From positions 1-44,820 of the forward strand of contig CAJYUW010000027.1 in NCBI GenBank assembly GCA_913778205.1: a stretch of 44,820 nucleotides of DNA, written 5' to 3'. Made by a program: the position numbers and the translations under genes. This document shows, piece after piece, positions 41,491 to 44,820 of this stretch. Below the pieces are notes generated by a model that did no database searches, had not been told where the DNA came from, and saw only the letters and a program-made list of their open reading frames with translations. This DNA comes from an uncultured Curtobacterium sp. (lineage in GTDB: Bacteria; Actinomycetota; Actinomycetes; Actinomycetales; Microbacteriaceae). Each line of letters opens with the position of its first letter. The first letter of the stretch is position 1.

Positions 41491-41514
41491 ACTGGTCATG
41501 TCCGCGCATGACCA
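41491..41514. promoter_or_regulatory. GntR operator upstream of its own gene
   Basis: ACTGGTCATG at 41491 matches the operator before the EIIC gene. TGGTCATG (41493-41500) and CATGACCA (41507-41514) form a perfect inverted repeat with a 6-base spacer. It resembles the DasR/NagR-type ACTGGTCTAGACCAGT site of related regulators. Confidence 0.65.
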
Positions 41515-41569
41515 CCGGACGGGACCACCGTCGAGGACCACCCGCACGAGCGACGGAGCAGATCGAGCG

Positions 41570-42310
41570 ATGACGACCCGCATCACCGAGGGTGCCGAGC
41601 CCAAGCACCAGCAGTTGCGGCGCATCCTGCTCGACCTCGCCACGGTCCGCCTCACGCCCGGTGCGGCGATCCCTTCCGAGCGGCAGCTCATCCAGGAGTA
41701 CGGCGTCTCGCGCATCACCGTGCGGGAGGCCCTCGGGCAGCTCGTCAACGAGGGCTACCTCGAGCGGGTCCGCGGGAAGGGCACCTTCGTGGCGCACCGA
41801 CCGGTGCAGTCCACGCTGCACCTCGCGTCGTTCACCGAGGAGATGCGGGCGCTCGGGCACGTCCCGACCACCGTCGTGCTCGTGCGTGAGGAGCGGGTGC
41901 CCCCGACGGACACGGTCGCGGCGCTCCGGCTCGCCGAGGACGAGACGGCGTACCACCTGAAGCGACTCCGGATGGCCGACGGGGCGCCGGTGTCGATCGA
42001 CGACGCCTGGCTGTCGGCGTCCGCGTTCCCGGGGCTGCTCGACCACGACCTGTCCGGGTCGGTGTACTCCCTCGCGGCGACCGAGTACCGGACGCCCATC
42101 GACCGGGCGCAGCAGACGGTGGCGGCGAAGCCCGCGGCCGACGACGTCGCGACGCTGCTCGGCACGAAGACCGGCGCGCCCGTGCTCGAGTTCGACCGGG
42201 TGTCGTACTCGGGGGACCGGCCGGTCGAGCACTCCCGGTCGTGGTACCGGTCGGACCGGTACCGGGTCCAGATGGAGGTCACCGCGACCGCGCCGTCCGC
42301 GGTCGCGTAG
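41570..42310 (+). CDS. GntR/HutC family regulator (NagR/DasR-like)
   Basis: A 246-residue regulator. The winged helix covers about 12-78 (PSERQLIQEYGVSRITVREA, then LVNEGYLERVRGKGTFV) and a UTRA ligand domain follows (about 95-240), with FTEEMRALGHVPTT and YHLKRLRMADGAPVSIDDAW. The HutC subgroup includes DasR and NagR, which release DNA on binding glucosamine-6-P or GlcNAc-6-P. A shared operator before this gene and before the EIIC gene supports control of the PTS. It is transcribed toward the EIIA/EIIB genes, separated by a terminator region. Confidence 0.92.
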   Translation: MTTRITEGAEPKHQQLRRILLDLATVRLTPGAAIPSERQLIQEYGVSRITVREALGQLVNEGYLERVRGKGTFVAHRPVQSTLHLASFTEEMRALGHVPTTVVLVREERVPPTDTVAALRLAEDETAYHLKRLRMADGAPVSIDDAWLSASAFPGLLDHDLSGSVYSLAATEYRTPIDRAQQTVAAKPAADDVATLLGTKTGAPVLEFDRVSYSGDRPVEHSRSWYRSDRYRVQMEVTATAPSAVA

Positions 42311-42387
42311 GCGTGCGGCGGTCGGGTCGGCGAGGCACGGCGCGGCCGGCTGGCCCGGGCAGCGCGTCGGGCTCGCTGGCGCGGGGA

Positions 42388-42465
42388 GCGCGGCGTGCCG
42401 GGCAGGCCCGGGTGCGCGGCGTGCCGGGCAGGCCCGGGTGCGCGGCGGGCCGGGCTGGCAGGGGT
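42388..42465. repeat. Tandem repeat, three copies of a 26-base unit
   Basis: Units beginning GCGCGGCG at 42388, 42414 and 42440; the first two are identical (26 of 26), the third has four changes or so. It lies in the 267-base gap between convergent gntR and EIIA genes. Confidence 0.85.
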
Positions 42466-42466
42466 A

Positions 42467-42519
42467 CGCGGGAGCGACAGTCTGCCGCGCTCCGGTCGCG
42501 GCGGACTGTCGCTCCCGCG
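42467..42519. terminator. Very strong bidirectional hairpin
   Basis: CGCGGGAGCGACAGTC (42467-42482) and GACTGTCGCTCCCGCG (42504-42519) are perfect 16-base arms; inside, GCCGCG pairs with CGCGGC. It should stop both gntR and the EIIA transcript. Another copy of the right arm (CTGTCGCTCCCGCG) occurs at about 42545. Confidence 0.85.
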
Positions 42520-42577
42520 CGGGCGTCGGGCCGGGCAGGCGCTGCTCTGTCGCTCCCGCGGCACCGACGGCGCCGGC

Positions 42578-43033
42578 CTACGCCTCGAACAGCGTGTCGC
42601 CCTCGCGGACCGTGGTGCCGACGGAGCCCTGCGCGACGGAGTCCGGCGCGGAGCCGAGCACGACGACGGGGCAGATCGGCGAGTACCCGGCGGCCGAGAT
42701 CACCGACGGGGTGAACCGCACGACCGGGTCACCCGCGCTGACCGTGTCACCCTCGGCGGCGACGAGCTCGAAGCCCTCGCCCCCGAGCTTCACGGTGTCG
42801 ATGCCGACGTGCACGAGGACGTCCGTGCCCGCCGTGCCCTGCAGCGCGAAGGCGTGCGGGTGCAGCTTGACGATCGTGCCGTCGACCGGCGCCACCGCGG
42901 TGACCGGACCCTCGACGCCCGTCGGGTCGACGGCGACCCCGGCTCCGACGAGCTGCCCGGCGAACACCGGGTCCGGGACGTCGGCGAGCGCGACGACCGG
43001 GCCGCCGAACGGGGTCCGGACCGCCGTCGTCAC
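42578..43033 (-). CDS. crr: PTS glucose-type EIIA protein
   Basis: A 151-residue soluble EIIA of the glucose/GlcNAc family. The phospho-acceptor is His75 in DVLVHVGIDTVKL and the partner His60 is in KLHPHAFAL; AVDPTGVEGPVTAVAPVDGT is the usual beta-sandwich opening. It passes phosphate from HPr to EIIB. GTG start at 43033 overlaps the EIIB stop by 4 bases (GTGA). Confidence 0.93.
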   Translation of the reverse strand: MTTAVRTPFGGPVVALADVPDPVFAGQLVGAGVAVDPTGVEGPVTAVAPVDGTIVKLHPHAFALQGTAGTDVLVHVGIDTVKLGGEGFELVAAEGDTVSAGDPVVRFTPSVISAAGYSPICPVVVLGSAPDSVAQGSVGTTVREGDTLFEA

Positions 43034-43266
43034 AGCTCGTCCTGGATGTCCTGCGCGAGGTTGTCGGCGATCGGGCCGACGATGACCTGCCATCCGGTGC
43101 CACCGCCGACGACCGCCTGGGCGCCCGCGGCCTGCAGTGCGGCCTTGTCCACGAGGTCGCCGTCCTCGACCTCGACGCGGAGGCGCGTGATGCAGCCCTC
43201 GACCTCGTCGATGTTGTCGGCACCGCCGAGTGCGGCGATGATGTCGGCTGCCTTGATGTCGGCCAT
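43030..43266 (-). CDS. PTS EIIB protein, glucose/GlcNAc family
   Basis: A 78-residue EIIB domain as a separate protein. The phospho-Cys is Cys25 in EVEGCITRLRVEV. Size and gene split parallel the Streptomyces NagF/NagE2/Crr arrangement for N-acetylglucosamine. ATG at 43266 with GAAGGAGG 5 bases upstream. Divergent from EIIC. Confidence 0.94.
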   Translation of the reverse strand: MADIKAADIIAALGGADNIDEVEGCITRLRVEVEDGDLVDKAALQAAGAQAVVGGGTGWQVIVGPIADNLAQDIQDEL

Positions 43267-43300
43267 CGTTTCCTCCTTCGTTGAGGGTGTTCGCACCGGG

Positions 43301-43329
43301 TTGACATGCGTCCGGTCTCAGTTCAGACT
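43301..43329 (+). promoter_or_regulatory. Promoter of the EIIC gene
   Basis: TTGACA (43301-43306), 17 bases, then CAGACT (43324-43329). The -35 is a perfect match to the sigma-70 consensus, which is rare in this window. The predicted start lies in the operator at 43335. Confidence 0.6.
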
Positions 43330-43334
43330 ACGGA

Positions 43335-43350
43335 ACTGGTCATGACCGGA
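43335..43350. promoter_or_regulatory. GntR-type operator before EIIC
   Basis: ACTGGTCATGACCGGA contains the perfect palindrome GGTCATGACC and shares GGAACTGGTCATG with the site upstream of gntR. It overlaps the expected transcription start of EIIC and is 69 bases from the divergent EIIB start, so it may control both. Confidence 0.7.
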
Positions 43351-43489
43351 CAGGACCGGCCAGGTGTCCTCCCGAGCGTACCTGCGCCCGCCCGTGCGGC
43401 TCAACCCGCCTCGCAACCCGACCGCCCACAGCTCCACCGCCCGCAGCTCCACCACCCCGCAGCTCCACCCAACGACGAGAGGAACTCCG

Positions 43490-44758
43490 ATGAGCGCCAC
43501 CACCGCCACGGACGTGCCGGAGAAGAAGACCCCGAAGAAGCAGTCGAAGCTCTTCGCCAACGCGCAGCGCCTCGGGCGGAGCCTGCTCCTGCCGATCGCG
43601 GTCATGCCCGCCGCCGGCATCCTGAACCGCATCGGCCAGCCGGACCTCCTCGGCGCGATCCCCGGCTTCGAGACCGGCGCGAGCGTCATCTCGGCCGCGG
43701 GCCAAGCGATCTTCACGTGGCTGCCGCTGCTCTTCGCGGTCGGCATCGCGATCGGGTGGGCAAGGAAATCCGACGGAACGACGGCGCTTGCGGCGGTCGT
43801 CGGGTACATGGTGATGTACGAGGTGTTCGCCGTCATGTCCCCGATCGTGCTCAAGGGGGTCAAGGACGCGAACGGCGACCAAGCGACGATCAACTTCGGC
43901 GTCCTCGGCGGCATCGTGATGGGTCTCGTCGCCGCGGGCCTCTGGCAGCGGTTCCACCGCACGAAGATGCCCGACTTCCTCGGCTTCTTCTCCGGCCGCC
44001 GCCTCGTGCCGATCCTCACCGCGGCCGCCGGCCTCGTCATCGCCGTCCTGATGTCGTTCGTCTACCGGTACTTCGACATCGCGCTCACCGCTGCGGGCCA
44101 GGCGGTGGCGGACAACGCGGTGATTGGTGGCGGCATCTTCGGGTTCGCGAACCGCATGCTCATCCCGATCGGCCTGCACCAGCTGCTCAACTTCTTCCCG
44201 TGGTTCCAGCTCGGCGACTTCGCCAACGCTGCGGGGAAGGTCATCCACGGCGACATCCCACGGTTCCTCGCGGGTGACCCGACCGCCGGCATCTTCCAGA
44301 CCGGCTTCTTCCCGATCATGATGTTCGCCCTGCCGGCCGGCGCCCTCGCCATCTGGCGGAACGCGAAGCCGCAGAACCGCAAGGTGGTCGGCGCGCTGAT
44401 GGTCTCCGCTGCGCTCACCTCGTTCGTGACCGGCATCACCGAGCCGCTCGAGTACTCGTTCATGTTCGTGGCCTTCCCGCTCTACGTCATCCACGCGTTC
44501 CTCACGGGCACCTCGCTCGCACTCGTCAACGCGCTCGGCATCCACGACGGGTTCTCGTTCTCGGCCGGTGCGATCGACTACGTGCTGAACTTCGGCAAGG
44601 CGGACGGCGCGATCTGGCTCATCCCGATCGGACTCGGCTACGCGGTGATCTACTACTTCCTGTTCTCGTTCGTGATCAAGAAGTGGAACCTCCGGACGCC
44701 CGGTCGCGAGGAGGACACGATCGCCGAGAACACGATCGACGCGGCCACCAAGGCCTGA
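43490..44758 (+). CDS. PTS EIIC permease, GlcNAc/glucose family
   Basis: A 422-residue membrane permease with about ten spans. RLGRSLLLPIAVMPAAGIL is the usual N-terminal amphipathic/first-span region; FANRMLIPIGLHQLLNFFPW and GITEPLEYSFMFVAF are the substrate-site motifs of the glucose/GlcNAc family. EIIB and EIIA are encoded separately and divergently. The stand-alone EIIC and its GntR operator favour N-acetylglucosamine over glucose (inference). ATG at 43490 with GAGAGGA 7 bases upstream. The 5' leader contains an AGCTCCACC repeat at 43430, 43445 and 43461. Confidence 0.93.
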   Translation: MSATTATDVPEKKTPKKQSKLFANAQRLGRSLLLPIAVMPAAGILNRIGQPDLLGAIPGFETGASVISAAGQAIFTWLPLLFAVGIAIGWARKSDGTTALAAVVGYMVMYEVFAVMSPIVLKGVKDANGDQATINFGVLGGIVMGLVAAGLWQRFHRTKMPDFLGFFSGRRLVPILTAAAGLVIAVLMSFVYRYFDIALTAAGQAVADNAVIGGGIFGFANRMLIPIGLHQLLNFFPWFQLGDFANAAGKVIHGDIPRFLAGDPTAGIFQTGFFPIMMFALPAGALAIWRNAKPQNRKVVGALMVSAALTSFVTGITEPLEYSFMFVAFPLYVIHAFLTGTSLALVNALGIHDGFSFSAGAIDYVLNFGKADGAIWLIPIGLGYAVIYYFLFSFVIKKWNLRTPGREEDTIAENTIDAATKA

Positions 44759-44760
44759 TC

Positions 44761-44776
44761 GGTCGCCTTCGCGACC
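44761..44776 (+). terminator. Hairpin after EIIC
   Basis: GGTCGC-CTTC-GCGACC, a 6-base stem with a stable UUCG-like loop, 2 bases after the stop. Confidence 0.65.
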
Positions 44777-44781
44777 AGACA

Positions 44782-44816
44782 CGGACGGGAGGCGCGGTGC
44801 CAGCTGGCACCGCGCC
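44782..44816. repeat. Palindromic GGAGGCGCGG element at the window edge
   Basis: GGCGCGGTGCCAG and CTGGCACCGCGCC (44791-44816) make a perfect 26-base palindrome. With CGGACGGGA on its left, it matches the element at 12830-12873. The right outer arm is changed to ACCC or cut by the window end. Confidence 0.75.
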
Positions 44817-44820
44817 ACCC

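Noticed and set aside
43401..43489. Leader peptide or riboswitch before EIIC
   Set aside because: The AGCTCCACC repeats form no convincing stem and no short frame with a ribosome-binding site stands out; control is better explained by the operator at 43335.
116..44820. tRNA or rRNA genes in the gaps
   Set aside because: I found no CCA-ended cloverleaf or T-loop-like (GGTTCGAATC) sequence in the gaps. The TTCGACCC after 35555 is part of a terminator region without matching stems.

Overview
The window is very GC-rich with short intergenic gaps and no rRNA, tRNA, IS element, integrase or CRISPR array that I can see. Protein families (Pat-type aminotransferase, DUF1206, sortase-E-type LAYTG anchor, split GlcNAc/glucose-type PTS, phenolic acid decarboxylase) and the many TAnnnT boxes 4-7 bases before start codons point to an actinobacterium. 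A plant-associated member of the Microbacteriaceae such as Curtobacterium is my best guess; that is inference from content, not from a search.

Layout. 1-2.7 kb: tail of an unidentified gene, then (minus strand) a GH15 glucoamylase/trehalase-type enzyme and a DUF1992 protein. 2.8-4.7 kb: a compact hydroxycinnamate-type cassette, with a MarR regulator divergent from padC and a coupled alpha/beta hydrolase, separated by a perfect inverted repeat. 4.9-9.4 kb (plus): Tat-exported beta-helix protein, DUF1206 membrane protein, alpha/beta hydrolase. 9.6-13.5 kb (minus): FMN reductase, MarR regulator, then a tight Dps / SDR / FAD-oxidoreductase operon that looks like a redox/iron stress unit. 13.6-19.9 kb (plus): GH13 alpha-glucosidase with an internal peptide repeat, a sortase-anchored lectin/DUF11 surface protein, two small membrane proteins and a DHA2-type MFS exporter. 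20.4-22.6 kb: LysR regulator divergent from a second MFS transporter. 22.8-25.6 kb: small secreted protein, CDF metal exporter, a DUF4166 remnant and a TIGR01777-type epimerase. 25.8-30.5 kb (minus): holin-4-type membrane protein, low-molecular-weight protein tyrosine phosphatase overlapping purB, then a secreted repeat protein coupled to an L,D-transpeptidase. 30.6-36.2 kb (plus): Pat aminotransferase, a 2-oxoacid dehydrogenase E1alpha/E1beta/E2 operon with a strong terminator, and a GNAT acetyltransferase. 36.2-41.4 kb (minus): two-component system, MprF-like DUF2156 protein and an overlapping membrane-anchored esterase, probably an envelope lipid-modification unit. 41.5-44.8 kb: GntR/HutC regulator and a split PTS (EIIA, EIIB, EIIC) sharing a GGTCATGACC-type operator.

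The most unusual feature at the DNA level is a repeat family built on the core GGAGGCRCGG (19 exact copies counted by eye on both strands). It occurs as long perfect palindromes downstream of genes, as tandem arrays with 42- and 19-base periods in gaps, and inside flexible linkers of coding regions. Further tandem arrays (21, 45 and 26 bases) and a perfect 52-base direct repeat lie in other gaps. Function is unknown; transcription termination is the simplest explanation for the palindromes.
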